DNA of 64,000 bases from contig JAUIDN010000004.1 of assembly GCA_030428615.1 (NCBI GenBank), positions 120,343 through 184,342 of the forward strand. The letters run 5' to 3'. This DNA comes from Alphaproteobacteria bacterium. Lineage in GTDB: Bacteria > Pseudomonadota > Alphaproteobacteria > Sphingomonadales > Emcibacteraceae. Under the pieces are notes generated by a model. The model was not told the origin of the DNA, ran no database searches, and was given only the letters and a program-made list of their open reading frames with translations. Below, one piece after another: positions 9,319-18,003 of this stretch; the stretch's first letter is position 1, and each line of letters opens with the position of its first letter. A program made the position numbers and the translations under genes.

Positions 9319-9603
9319 GCTGTTTATATTATCTTAACGTCTGAGTGGTTTTATATATCAATATGTTATGCTAACTTATGTTTTTTACTTTGTCGATAAA
9401 GACATAAAATTTTAACAATTCTGTCCCAGAACGGGATTGCTGTTAAATATCTTTACAGTATATCGATGGGTTTATTTACAAATGTAAGTTAAGTATTTGA
9501 AATTAAATGTTTTTGATTTGTTGGCACGATACTTGCTAAATAAACAGTAGATTTTTAGTTTATAAGTAACTGCCGTGAGCAGAGTGGATACCGGGTGAAT
9601 AGT

Positions 9604-10041
9604 ATGACCAAAGTAGATAATACCGAAGTAAATAAAGTTGAGGGACTTAAAAAACGTTTGGATCGCCGCAGCCTATTAAAGGCGGGGGCTATTGCAGCAC
9701 CAGTTGCTCTTACGCTGCATGGTGGTGTGCCGCTCGCGCATGCTGATTCAGCAGGGCTGTGTGTTGTGCAATTGATGGATATCGCCAATAATCCTGGTGA
9801 TCACCGTGCACCGATGTTGCAGGTGCCAATGAAGGACGGAACAGTTGCCCGACCACTTGTTGGCAACCACAAAACAGAAGTCAAAGCGGAAGACTACCCT
9901 GATGGGACAACGATTGAGCCATTCAATGCGTCACCACAGCATTGGGAGTTTCTGTCTGATCCGCAAAATCAGCGTTATGGTTTCTCTTGTGTAAGCTCGA
10001 TTGGCTTTACAAAATTCTCGCAAATCAGTGATAAAGTTTAA
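9604..10041 (+). CDS. Tat-exported small protein of the HPr-rel-A cassette, function unknown
   Basis: The 145-residue product begins with a twin-arginine signal: a charged N-region, the motif DRRSLLKAG, a hydrophobic stretch (AIAAPVALTLHGGVPL) and an AHA-type cleavage site. The mature part is only about 100 residues, with two cysteines (GLCVV and FSCVSS) and no recognised domain. I start at the ATG at 9604, which has GGGTGA five bases upstream; an in-frame GTG lies at 9595. The next three genes encode a PqqD-like protein, an HprK-like kinase and a nucleotidyltransferase. This protein could be their substrate or an exported partner, but that is inference. Confidence 0.7.
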   Translation: MTKVDNTEVNKVEGLKKRLDRRSLLKAGAIAAPVALTLHGGVPLAHADSAGLCVVQLMDIANNPGDHRAPMLQVPMKDGTVARPLVGNHKTEVKAEDYPDGTTIEPFNASPQHWEFLSDPQNQRYGFSCVSSIGFTKFSQISDKV

Positions 10042-10150
10042 TTTGCGAATTTTAAGGTCTGGCGTAGCGCTCTTATGTAAAGAGTTCGTTGCTTAGCGCT
10101 TAAATAGTTGATATAAACCGATATATTCAATCTATTCAGGCGACAAGTTG

Positions 10151-10459
10151 ATGGAAAATTCAAAAGATACCTCATTTGATCAAACGGCTGTATTTCGGGT
10201 TCCGAGTACAGCCGATTTTATTTGGTCTGGATGGGACGATGCCAATATCGTCTATGATACCAGAAGTGGCCATACGCAGGTTTTAAACGACTTCGCCCGG
10301 GAACTCCTCGCGCTTTATGAGGACGGCCCGAAAAATCTGAATGTCCTTTTTCATGAATTTGAAAAAATCATCGAAGGAAAACTCGATGAACAGACAAAGA
10401 CGCAAATAATCGATACGGTCAGTGGCTTTGACGCCATGGGACTGATTGAGCCATTGTGA
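10151..10459 (+). CDS. PqqD-like protein of the HPr-rel-A system (putative peptide-binding RRE)
   Basis: The 102-residue protein resembles the PqqD family, small winged-helix domains that bind leader peptides of ribosomally made peptides. Visible family features are a beta-strand-rich N-half (VYDTRSGHTQVLNDFARELLALYEDGP) and a helical C-half ending in GFDAMGLIEPL, the pattern of the 'HPr-rel-A system PqqD family' proteins. The ATG at 10151 is preferred over a TTG at 10148. It lies 16 bases upstream of the HprK-related kinase gene, so co-expression is very likely. Which peptide it would bind is unknown. Confidence 0.8.
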   Translation: MENSKDTSFDQTAVFRVPSTADFIWSGWDDANIVYDTRSGHTQVLNDFARELLALYEDGPKNLNVLFHEFEKIIEGKLDEQTKTQIIDTVSGFDAMGLIEPL

Positions 10460-10475
10460 TTTATAGGGTGCAACA

Positions 10476-11459
10476 TTGAAAATGGCAGCACAAAGTATCT
10501 TCCATGATCCTGAAAACCTGATCAGTTTAAATGATCAGGCGCTTGATAACAGGTTGGCCGGTGAGGGGGCGCAACTTGAAATCGGACCTTTTACCGTTAA
10601 TATATCGCTGAAATTCAAAAATATCCGTGAGGAATTCATCAAGATATATGGTGATTATCCATATTATGACGCTCCGGTTATCCGTGATAATTATATTAAA
10701 ATCTTCGGCCGGAATTTTTTCCGCACCTATATCCGGCCGCAAGCATTCGTGGATGTAGGGATGAATGATGAATTTATCCCGTTACCCGCCAGAATGGGAA
10801 TGGTGAGCCTTGAGATGGGATTGAACTGGCAGGTGGCGTCCGCCTGCAAACAGTATCTGATGTTCCATGCGGGTGTAGTTGCCAAAGACGGTGTCGGGCT
10901 GATTATGCCTGCGGCATCAGGAAGTGGCAAAAGCACGCTTGCGGCGGGGCTCTCATACCGCGGCTGGCAGCTTCATTCCGATGAATTTGGCCTGCTGGAT
11001 CTGGAAACGGAGGAACTGGTGCCGTATCCGCGGGCTGTTTCACTTAAAAATCAGTCAATCCCTGTCATGAAAGACTGGGTGGCGGCAGAGCATGATAATT
11101 ATCTGGATTATTTCACTGAAGAATATGAGGGGACACCGAAGGGGACGATCTGTTATATGCGTCCGCCAGCAGCATCAATTGAAAAAATGCATGTGCGCAC
11201 AAGACCAAATGTCGTTATTCTACCGATTTTTGATCCCACCTCAAAGCCGCAAATAAGGCCGATTACAAAAACCATGGCATTTTTCAGAACGGTGATGTCT
11301 TCGGCTAATTATGGCGATATTGGTTCCGATGCTTTTCGGGCGATATCGAACCTGATCTATAATTCGGCCGTCTGTGAAATTATTTATCCGTCGCTTGAGG
11401 AAGCCGTGAAGCTTGTGGAAAAATTCGTATCCGAGAATACGGAGCCGCGGGATGTCTGA
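10476..11459 (+). CDS. HprK-related kinase A
   Basis: The 327-residue protein carries the P-loop of the HPr kinase family (PAASGSGKSTLAAGL, about residues 142-156) followed by RGWQLHSDEFGLLD, which matches the acidic, metal-binding loop after the P-loop in HprK. It is much like the kinase half of HprK without the N-terminal regulatory domain. Related enzymes in lasso-peptide clusters phosphorylate a C-terminal serine of the precursor. AGGG lies 7 bases before the TTG at 10476; an ATG at 10482 is the alternative. The end overlaps the next gene by 8 bases, indicating translational coupling. Confidence 0.85.
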   Translation: MKMAAQSIFHDPENLISLNDQALDNRLAGEGAQLEIGPFTVNISLKFKNIREEFIKIYGDYPYYDAPVIRDNYIKIFGRNFFRTYIRPQAFVDVGMNDEFIPLPARMGMVSLEMGLNWQVASACKQYLMFHAGVVAKDGVGLIMPAASGSGKSTLAAGLSYRGWQLHSDEFGLLDLETEELVPYPRAVSLKNQSIPVMKDWVAAEHDNYLDYFTEEYEGTPKGTICYMRPPAASIEKMHVRTRPNVVILPIFDPTSKPQIRPITKTMAFFRTVMSSANYGDIGSDAFRAISNLIYNSAVCEIIYPSLEEAVKLVEKFVSENTEPRDV

Positions 11460-12534
11460 CGTAATTACAAACAAAAACATCCTGATCCGGGTGTTAAAAA
11501 ATCCAATGCTGATGTCTGATCTTTCAGTCCGGGACTGGAATGAGCTGCTTCGGGAAGCGAAAATTTCCAACCTGGCGGGGAGGTTGTCCGCAGATGCGCA
11601 AGACATTGGTATTAAACAAGAATTGCCGGCTAAAGTTCAAAACATGTTTAAATCGTTCGATTATCAGAGCCGATCTTCAAGGAGGATGATCACCTGGGAA
11701 ATGAACAGGGTGAAACGGGCGCTCAACGGGACGGAAGATAAAGTCATTCTGTTGAAAGGGGCGGCTTATATTGCCAAAAACCTTAAATGCACGCGCGGAC
11801 GGGTCAGCGTTGATCTGGATATCCTGATCAAAAAGAACCGCATTGATTTTGCCGAAGAAAAATTCCTTGCTGCCGGATGGCAACATCATGTTGAAAATGA
11901 CTATGACCAAAAATTTTACCGTGAATATTCGCATGAACTGCCGCCACTCATCCATCCGGACAGGCAAATAAGCATTGATGTCCATCACAGCATTCTGCCC
12001 GTCACCAGTCGCGTTTATCCGGATATGAACAAATTGATCGATGATGCGGTCCCGTGCATTGAAGGCTTTTACACATTTTCAGATGTGGACATTATTTTGC
12101 ATAGCGTCGTGCATCTGTTTCAGGACGGGGAAGTTCGCTCGAGCCTTCGAAATCTGCTTGAGCAGCATGATATGTTTGAAGAATTCGGTAAGAATCCGGA
12201 TTTTTGGCAAAAACTGGTGCCGCGCGCCATCGAGCTTGGCTTTACACGCGCCCTTTATTATGCGCTCAGATATTCAAAAATGATTCTGGGGACTGATATT
12301 CCGGACCATGTGTTTGATGCCATAAAACCTTATGGTCCCAATATTGTTGTAAGATCCCTTATGGACTGGATGGTACCGGGGGTTATGTCCCCAACCCTTG
12401 GGGCGACGGGGTTAAGTCGTTGGCTTTCCATGAACGGACTTTATATTCGCTCGCACTGGCTTCGCATGCCGCCGCCGCTGCTTGCCAAGCATTTATCGAT
12501 TAAATTTATGCGTAAAATCAGGGGTGAGGCGTAA
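11452..12534 (+). CDS. Nucleotidyltransferase-fold family protein (NTP_transf_5-like)
   Basis: The 360-residue protein belongs to the family of nucleotidyltransferase-fold proteins found next to HprK-like kinases and PqqD-like proteins in peptide and exosortase-linked clusters. The core is visible around residues 100-125: VILLKGAAYIAKN, then RVSVDLDILIKK with the DxD metal-binding pair, then DQKFYREYSHELPPLIHPDRQISIDVHHSI. I use the ATG at 11452, with GGAG 7 bases upstream, rather than an upstream in-frame ATG inside the kinase gene. Its 3' end overlaps the convergent gph gene by 17 bases. Confidence 0.8.
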   Translation: MSDVITNKNILIRVLKNPMLMSDLSVRDWNELLREAKISNLAGRLSADAQDIGIKQELPAKVQNMFKSFDYQSRSSRRMITWEMNRVKRALNGTEDKVILLKGAAYIAKNLKCTRGRVSVDLDILIKKNRIDFAEEKFLAAGWQHHVENDYDQKFYREYSHELPPLIHPDRQISIDVHHSILPVTSRVYPDMNKLIDDAVPCIEGFYTFSDVDIILHSVVHLFQDGEVRSSLRNLLEQHDMFEEFGKNPDFWQKLVPRAIELGFTRALYYALRYSKMILGTDIPDHVFDAIKPYGPNIVVRSLMDWMVPGVMSPTLGATGLSRWLSMNGLYIRSHWLRMPPPLLAKHLSIKFMRKIRGEA

Positions 12535-13201
12535 AGCCATTTACCGCCGCGGTGAATTCGTCAAAATGATCAATGATAATATCAGGGCCGAGCTCATGAA
12601 CCGGCGTTTCTGTATAGCCGAATGAAACACCGACTGTGATCATTTTGGCCGCTTTCCCGGCGTCAATGTCGTTAATGCTGTCCCCGACCATTATCGCCCG
12701 GTCCGGGTCGGCATTCATAAGCTCACATGTGGAAAAAAGGTGCCTTGGGTCCGGTTTTTTATAAGGAAAACTATCGCCGCAGGTTACAGCCGAAAAATAA
12801 TCATCTATATTCATTTCCTTAAGCAGTGCGTGGGTAAGCTCAATATTCTTATTGGTACAAATCGCCATTGGAATTTCGTGTGCATGAATGCTATCAAGTA
12901 ATTTTTTCGCCCCTGGAAACAGGACAGTTTCATCGGCGATATGGTTCATATAATAATCAAGATATTGATCAAAAAGTGCTTCAATTTCTTGGTCGTCCGG
13001 TGTCTTCCCGGTGTGGCTGAACCCTTTTATGATGAGGGCTTTTGCACCTTGACCGACCATATTTCGGACAAGCGACGGTTCAATGATATCCCGACCGGCT
13101 ATCGTCAATAGGTGATTTAATGTTGCGGCCAGATCGAGTGCTGTATCTGCTATGGTGCCGTCGAGGTCAAATAAAATGGCGCTTGGTTTGTTTTTAAGCA
13201 T
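12518..13201 (-). CDS. gph: HAD-IA hydrolase, probable phosphoglycolate phosphatase
   Basis: The 227-residue protein has the four HAD motifs in order: ILFDLDGTIADT (nucleophile Asp and acid/base Asp), a conserved threonine in MAICTNK, the lysine in FPYKKPDPRHL, and MVGDSINDIDAGKAA. The cap domain lies between motifs I and II. It matches the Gph group, which removes 2-phosphoglycolate produced by DNA repair or oxygenation. Other HAD-IA phosphatases cannot be excluded by sequence alone. It converges on the HPr-rel-A cassette and is divergent from glmU. Confidence 0.82.
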   Translation of the reverse strand: MLKNKPSAILFDLDGTIADTALDLAATLNHLLTIAGRDIIEPSLVRNMVGQGAKALIIKGFSHTGKTPDDQEIEALFDQYLDYYMNHIADETVLFPGAKKLLDSIHAHEIPMAICTNKNIELTHALLKEMNIDDYFSAVTCGDSFPYKKPDPRHLFSTCELMNADPDRAIMVGDSINDIDAGKAAKMITVGVSFGYTETPVHELGPDIIIDHFDEFTAAVNGFTPHP

Positions 13202-13364
13202 TTTTCTGCCCGTTTTTTAATATAAATTTAAAGCAATTAACGTATTAAAATGAATAGATATTCAGCATTGATTAATTTTATGACATTATGTTGACCAAAT
13301 TGATAACCAAAGTGATAAAAAAATCAAAGTAGAAAAAAATAATAATAGGAAATAACAGGATATT

Positions 13365-14726
13365 ATGAATAATTCCGATCTCGCCATCATCATCCTTGCC
13401 GCGGGGAAAGGCACCAGGATGAAATCCTCCCTTCATAAAGTACTTCATCCGCTTGGCGGACGGCCGATGCTTCACCATTTGATGGATACGCTATCGCCAT
13501 TGAACCCCACGCGTAAGGTGATTGTTGCGGGTGCGGGCAAGGAACAGGTTGAAGGCTCTGTTGGGCATATGGCGGATATTGTTGTGCAGGAACCGCAACT
13601 GGGAACCGGACATGCCGTACAGGTGACGAAAGACAAACTTCATGATTTCAAGGGCGATGTCCTGATCCTTTATGGTGATGTGCCGCTGATTACCATTGAT
13701 ACAATGCAGAAAATGATTGAAACCCGCGCAACTTCAAATGCTGCGGTAGTGGTGCTGGGTTTTACCCCGGAAGATGCCAAAGCATATGGCCGTCTTAAAG
13801 TAAACGAAAACGAAAACCTGGATGCGATCATCGAATATAAGGACGCGTCCGAAGAAGAACGCGCCATCACCCTGTGCAACAGTGGCATCATGTTGCTTTC
13901 GGGCGCGCATATGTTTGGCCTTCTGGATGCGCTTGACAATAATAACGCGGCCAAGGAATTTTATCTGACGGATGTTGTGGAAATCGCCAACGGTAAAGAC
14001 CTGACCTGCGCAGTGGTGGAAGCGGACGAACAGGAAGTCATGGGCATTAACAGCCGGTCCGAACTTGCGGAAGCCGAAGCGGTTTTTCAGAATTCCCGCC
14101 GTCGATATTTCATGGATGAAGGTGTCACATTGACCGATCCGTCAAGTGTTTATTTTTGTCATGACACGAAAATCGGCAGGGATGTGACCATCGGACCAAA
14201 TGTATATTTTGGTCCCGGTTCAGTGATTGCTGACAATGTCACCATCCATCCTTTCTGTCATATTGAAGGGGCAAGTGTAGGTGAGGGATCATCAATTGGG
14301 CCGTTTGCGCGCCTTCGTCCAGCGGCAGAACTTGGCGCGGGTGTTAAGGTCGGCAATTTTGTTGAAATTAAAAAAGCAAAAATTGAAGACGGCGCAAAAG
14401 TCAGCCACCTAAGTTACATCGGCGATGCGCGCGTGGGCAAAAATGCCAATATCGGCGCGGGAACCATTACCTGCAATTATGATGGCTATTTCAAATATCA
14501 TACGGACATCGGAGAAGGGGCCTTTATCGGGTCAAACAGTGCGCTTGTGGCACCGGTTAATATTGGCGACGGGGCCATCGTTGGTGCGGGAAGCGTCATT
14601 ACATCTGTTGTTGATAAAGACGAATTGGCCGTCGCGCGCGGCAGACAAAAAGGACTTGGCGGTTGGGCCGCCACATTCCGTGAAAAACAGCAAACCAAAA
14701 AGAACAAGAAAAAGCAGGGTTCATAA
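13365..14726 (+). CDS. glmU: Bifunctional UDP-N-acetylglucosamine pyrophosphorylase / glucosamine-1-phosphate N-acetyltransferase
   Basis: The 453-residue enzyme makes UDP-GlcNAc in two steps for peptidoglycan, LPS and exopolysaccharide. The N-terminal uridyltransferase half has the signature ILAAGKGTRMKS (about residues 10-21) and LYGDVPLI. The C-terminal half is a left-handed beta helix of hexapeptide repeats (IGRDVTIGPNVYFG, IGAGTITCNYDGY, FIGSNSALVAPVNIG) containing the acetyltransferase active site. AGGA precedes the ATG. glmS starts two bases after its stop, so both enzymes of the pathway are cotranscribed. Confidence 0.97.
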   Translation: MNNSDLAIIILAAGKGTRMKSSLHKVLHPLGGRPMLHHLMDTLSPLNPTRKVIVAGAGKEQVEGSVGHMADIVVQEPQLGTGHAVQVTKDKLHDFKGDVLILYGDVPLITIDTMQKMIETRATSNAAVVVLGFTPEDAKAYGRLKVNENENLDAIIEYKDASEEERAITLCNSGIMLLSGAHMFGLLDALDNNNAAKEFYLTDVVEIANGKDLTCAVVEADEQEVMGINSRSELAEAEAVFQNSRRRYFMDEGVTLTDPSSVYFCHDTKIGRDVTIGPNVYFGPGSVIADNVTIHPFCHIEGASVGEGSSIGPFARLRPAAELGAGVKVGNFVEIKKAKIEDGAKVSHLSYIGDARVGKNANIGAGTITCNYDGYFKYHTDIGEGAFIGSNSALVAPVNIGDGAIVGAGSVITSVVDKDELAVARGRQKGLGGWAATFREKQQTKKNKKKQGS

Positions 14727-14728
14727 AC

Positions 14729-16570
14729 ATGTGCGGAATTATTGGAATTATAAGTAGTGATGATGTGGCTGAACGCCTTGTACAGGGGCTTAAACGCCTT
14801 GAATACCGGGGTTATGACAGCGCCGGGATTGCCACCATTTATAACGGCGAAAATATCGGTCGTCGCCGGGCGGAAGGAAAACTCGTCAATCTTGAGCGTG
14901 AGATTTCGGAAATTCCATTACCCGGCCTTGTCGGGATCGGGCATACGCGCTGGGCGACACACGGGGAGCCAACGGTTGAAAACGCGCATCCCCACGCATC
15001 GGAAAAAGTGGCGGTGGTCCATAACGGGATCATTGAAAATTTCCGCGAACTTCGCGAAAAACTGAGCGCGAAGGGCCATGAATTTAACACCGAAACCGAT
15101 ACGGAAACCATCGTCCATCTGATCACGGATCACATGACGCAGGGATTATCGCCACGCGAAGCGGCGGCAGCCGCCCTTTCGGAACTTGAAGGGGCATTTG
15201 CCCTTGCGATTATCTTTGACGGTGAAGCGGATCTTATGATCGGCGCCCGTCGCGGCAGCCCGCTCGTGCTTGGCTACGGCGCAGATGAAAATGACGGCTC
15301 GGAAATGTATCTGGGCTCGGACGCCATTGCGCTTTCCCATCTGACCAATAAAATCGCCTACCTTGATGAAGGGGACAGGGTCGAAATCACCCACAACAGC
15401 GCGCAGGTTTATGACGAGCACGGCAAAAAGGTGGACCGTGACATCCATATTGTTGATGCCGCCAGCGGCAGCATCGACAAGGGCAACTATAACCATTTCA
15501 TGATGAAGGAAATCTACGAGCAGCCCATGGTGGTCGGTCAGACCCTTGGAACGATGATTGACCCGCTTAAGGGCAGGGTGGAACTTTTGGGTATGCCATT
15601 TGATCTTTCAGCCATTGACCGGGTGACGATTATTGCCTGCGGGACCAGTTTTTATGCGGCGATGGTGGCAAAATACTGGCTTGAACAAGTGGGCCGCATC
15701 AATGTGGATGTGGATATTGCATCGGAATTTCGTTACCGCGAGCCCATTATGCCAAAAGGCGGACTTTCGATTTTCATTTCCCAAAGCGGCGAAACTGCGG
15801 ATACGCTTGCCGCGCTCAGATACGCCAAATCGCAGGGACAGCATATTTTATCGATCCTGAATGTGGCACAAAGCTCCATGGAACGGGAAAGTGATTTCGT
15901 GCTTCACACCCACGCCGGACCGGAAGTGGGCGTGGCGTCAACCAAGGCGTTTACCTGTCAATTGGCGGTACTGGCCTGTTTCGCGATCGCGCATGCCAAG
16001 GCGCGGGGCACCATTGACGCGGCTGAGGAAAACCGTCTTTGCGTTGCGCTTTCCGAAGTGCCGGCAAGAATGGCCGAAGTCCTGAACCATGATGAAGCGA
16101 TACAGACAATGGCCTATGAAGTGGCGAAGGCACGTGATGTCATTTACCTTGGTCGCGGGCTTGAATACCCGATCGCCATGGAAGGGGCGCTGAAGCTTAA
16201 GGAAATATCCTATATCCACGCCGAAGGCTACGCCGCCGGTGAAATGAAGCATGGCCCCATCGCGTTGATTGATAAAGACGTTCCGATTATTGTTATCGCG
16301 CCAAGTGGGCGGCTTTATGAAAAAACCGTTTCAAACATGCAGGAAGTGATTGCCCGTAAGGGACAGGTTTATTTCTTCACCGATGTTGAAGGGGCAAAAA
16401 CTGACGGTGAAGCCGCGATTGCAACCATTGCCCTGCCGATGCTGGATGAGTTCGTGACGCCATTGCTTCATGCGATACCGGTGCAGCTCTTGTCGTACCA
16501 TGTTGCGGTGGCCAAAGGCACGGACGTTGACCAGCCACGAAACCTGGCGAAGTCTGTGACGGTTGAGTGA
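14729..16570 (+). CDS. glmS: Glutamine--fructose-6-phosphate aminotransferase (isomerizing)
   Basis: The 613-residue enzyme converts fructose-6-phosphate and glutamine to glucosamine-6-phosphate, the first committed step toward UDP-GlcNAc. The N-terminal Ntn glutaminase domain begins MCGIIGI, with Cys2 as nucleophile, and has HTRWATHGEP. Two SIS domains follow (IIACGTSFYAA, ISQSGETADTLAAL, GLEYPIAMEGALKLKEISYIHAEGY), and the protein ends in the typical AKSVTVE. The length is standard. The spacing to glmU indicates one operon. Confidence 0.97.
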   Translation: MCGIIGIISSDDVAERLVQGLKRLEYRGYDSAGIATIYNGENIGRRRAEGKLVNLEREISEIPLPGLVGIGHTRWATHGEPTVENAHPHASEKVAVVHNGIIENFRELREKLSAKGHEFNTETDTETIVHLITDHMTQGLSPREAAAAALSELEGAFALAIIFDGEADLMIGARRGSPLVLGYGADENDGSEMYLGSDAIALSHLTNKIAYLDEGDRVEITHNSAQVYDEHGKKVDRDIHIVDAASGSIDKGNYNHFMMKEIYEQPMVVGQTLGTMIDPLKGRVELLGMPFDLSAIDRVTIIACGTSFYAAMVAKYWLEQVGRINVDVDIASEFRYREPIMPKGGLSIFISQSGETADTLAALRYAKSQGQHILSILNVAQSSMERESDFVLHTHAGPEVGVASTKAFTCQLAVLACFAIAHAKARGTIDAAEENRLCVALSEVPARMAEVLNHDEAIQTMAYEVAKARDVIYLGRGLEYPIAMEGALKLKEISYIHAEGYAAGEMKHGPIALIDKDVPIIVIAPSGRLYEKTVSNMQEVIARKGQVYFFTDVEGAKTDGEAAIATIALPMLDEFVTPLLHAIPVQLLSYHVAVAKGTDVDQPRNLAKSVTVE

Positions 16571-16617
16571 TGTAAATCGTATTTACTAACCGTTTTTTCT
16601 ACGATACGCTATTGTTT

Positions 16618-17388
16618 ATGAGCGACGGCGTTAACACGAAACGAGGCATCGGTTTTACGGATTTAGAAAAAATTGAAATTTTCTTCAAAAAGATAACGGC
16701 TGAATTTAGTTATTTGGAGGATTTTCATATTTTAGCGGAAAGCGCATGGGTATCTCATCATAAAAATGCTGTTGATAATTTGAGCGAGTGGCTGAAAAAA
16801 CTTAGAGAAAATAGCAGCAAGAATTCTCCGCAAATAAAAGAACACTTAATGTCGGAATTGAACCGCATTGAGTTTACATTCCCACAAATTCAGAGAGGGA
16901 ATATTGTCATAACCGCATTAAGTTACTTTGAAGTTTCGATAGTAGAACTTTGTTATCTACTAGGAGAAATAACTAATGCTTCCAATAGTTATGAACGGCC
17001 AAATTCTAAAGTTGTGAAACATGCAGTTAAGTATATGCAGAAGGACTGCTGTTTGAATATGAGTAGCGTTATCAGTAGCGACGAATGGCAGTTTCTTTTT
17101 AGGGCAATATATTTAAGAAACCGAATTGTACATAATGGAGGATATTTGAAATGTGATGATGAAGGCGGATTGGATATGGGTGAAGATTTAGTGGTATTTA
17201 TAAAAAACCAGCAGAATCTAGGTATTTTATCTATTTCAGACGAGATGCTCCAAAAATTGCCTAGAATTGAAATTTACCCAGATTTTGTAAATGACCTTTG
17301 CGGTAAATTGTGTGTATTATGCAAGTATCTATACGATGAAATAAATTTAACGCTTGTTGCACAGAAAATTAGTTCGCCGTTGGACTAA
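16618..17388 (+). CDS. Orphan hypothetical protein with a HEPN-like RNxxxH motif
   Basis: The 256-residue predicted helical protein is not one I recognise. Near residue 167 it has LRNRIVHNGG, which fits the Rx4-6H motif of HEPN domains, seen in RNase toxins, abortive-infection proteins and non-catalytic partners. I use the ATG at 16618; a TTG lies two codons upstream and no good ribosome site is visible. Codon use is clearly more AT-rich than glmS before it. No antitoxin-like partner is adjacent. The motif alone does not prove a ribonuclease, since RNxxVH also occurs in non-toxin HEPN-like proteins. Confidence 0.6.
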   Translation: MSDGVNTKRGIGFTDLEKIEIFFKKITAEFSYLEDFHILAESAWVSHHKNAVDNLSEWLKKLRENSSKNSPQIKEHLMSELNRIEFTFPQIQRGNIVITALSYFEVSIVELCYLLGEITNASNSYERPNSKVVKHAVKYMQKDCCLNMSSVISSDEWQFLFRAIYLRNRIVHNGGYLKCDDEGGLDMGEDLVVFIKNQQNLGILSISDEMLQKLPRIEIYPDFVNDLCGKLCVLCKYLYDEINLTLVAQKISSPLD

Positions 17389-17399
17389 ACTGGATACAA

Positions 17400-17423
17400 T
17401 TTGGATTTTAATTTGAATCCAAA
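17400..17423. repeat. Hairpin between convergent genes
   Basis: TTTGGATT and AATCCAAA form a perfect 8-bp stem with an 8-base loop in the 63-base gap between the HEPN-like gene and the convergent oxidoreductase gene. It lacks a T-tract, so it is only a possible terminator. Confidence 0.4.
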
Positions 17424-17451
17424 AACTATATAGAAATAACTTTTTAGCTAT

Positions 17452-18000
17452 TTAGAAACCAAAATCATTATTTCGTACTTGTTTTAGCAACTTCCTCCAT
17501 CCTTTAACATGTGGGTCAAGGCGGTCTTCATTTTCAGCAAAGCGGGCACCGTAAATGACATAATGCGGTAAAATTTCCATCCCTGCCGCGCGCATGGTTT
17601 GTTCCACCGGTCTTAAAAATTCATCCACCGTGTAATTGTTGCGGGCATCCTTGCCGAATTTGTCTTTTGGTGCGCCGGTTGAAAGCGCGCAGAAGAAATA
17701 TTTTCCGGTAAATGCCTTTCCTTCCGGCGCGTATGCATGTTCGGCAAGGATTACTTTATCCTGATATTCCTTAAGCAGGGCCGGTGTTGAAAACCAGTGC
17801 ATGGGAAACTGGAAAATGATGATGTCATGATCAAAAATGCGTTTAATTTCAGCATCACTGTCAATTTTAAAATCGGGATATTCGCGGTAAAGGTCAACAA
17901 ATGTAATACCGTCCATGTCGCGCACCGCATCTACCATCGCACGGTTGATCTGCGAACTTTTGTGATGTTCGTGGGCGTATATGATCAGGATTTTATTCAC
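17452..18000 (-). CDS. NAD(P)H-dependent oxidoreductase, flavodoxin-like fold
   Basis: The 182-residue protein matches the NAD(P)H quinone oxidoreductase family (KefF/YwrO/MdaB-like) that binds FMN or FAD. Family signs are the N-terminal strand and phosphate loop (KILIIYAHEHHKSSQ) and the segment IIIFQFPMHWFSTPALLKEYQDKVI, where the flavin isoalloxazine is normally contacted. The start is GTG at 18000, 3 bases after the stop of the upstream hydrolase gene, so the two are very likely cotranscribed. The substrate is unknown. Confidence 0.82.
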   Translation of the reverse strand: MNKILIIYAHEHHKSSQINRAMVDAVRDMDGITFVDLYREYPDFKIDSDAEIKRIFDHDIIIFQFPMHWFSTPALLKEYQDKVILAEHAYAPEGKAFTGKYFFCALSTGAPKDKFGKDARNNYTVDEFLRPVEQTMRAAGMEILPHYVIYGARFAENEDRLDPHVKGWRKLLKQVRNNDFGF

Positions 18001-18003
18001 GTG

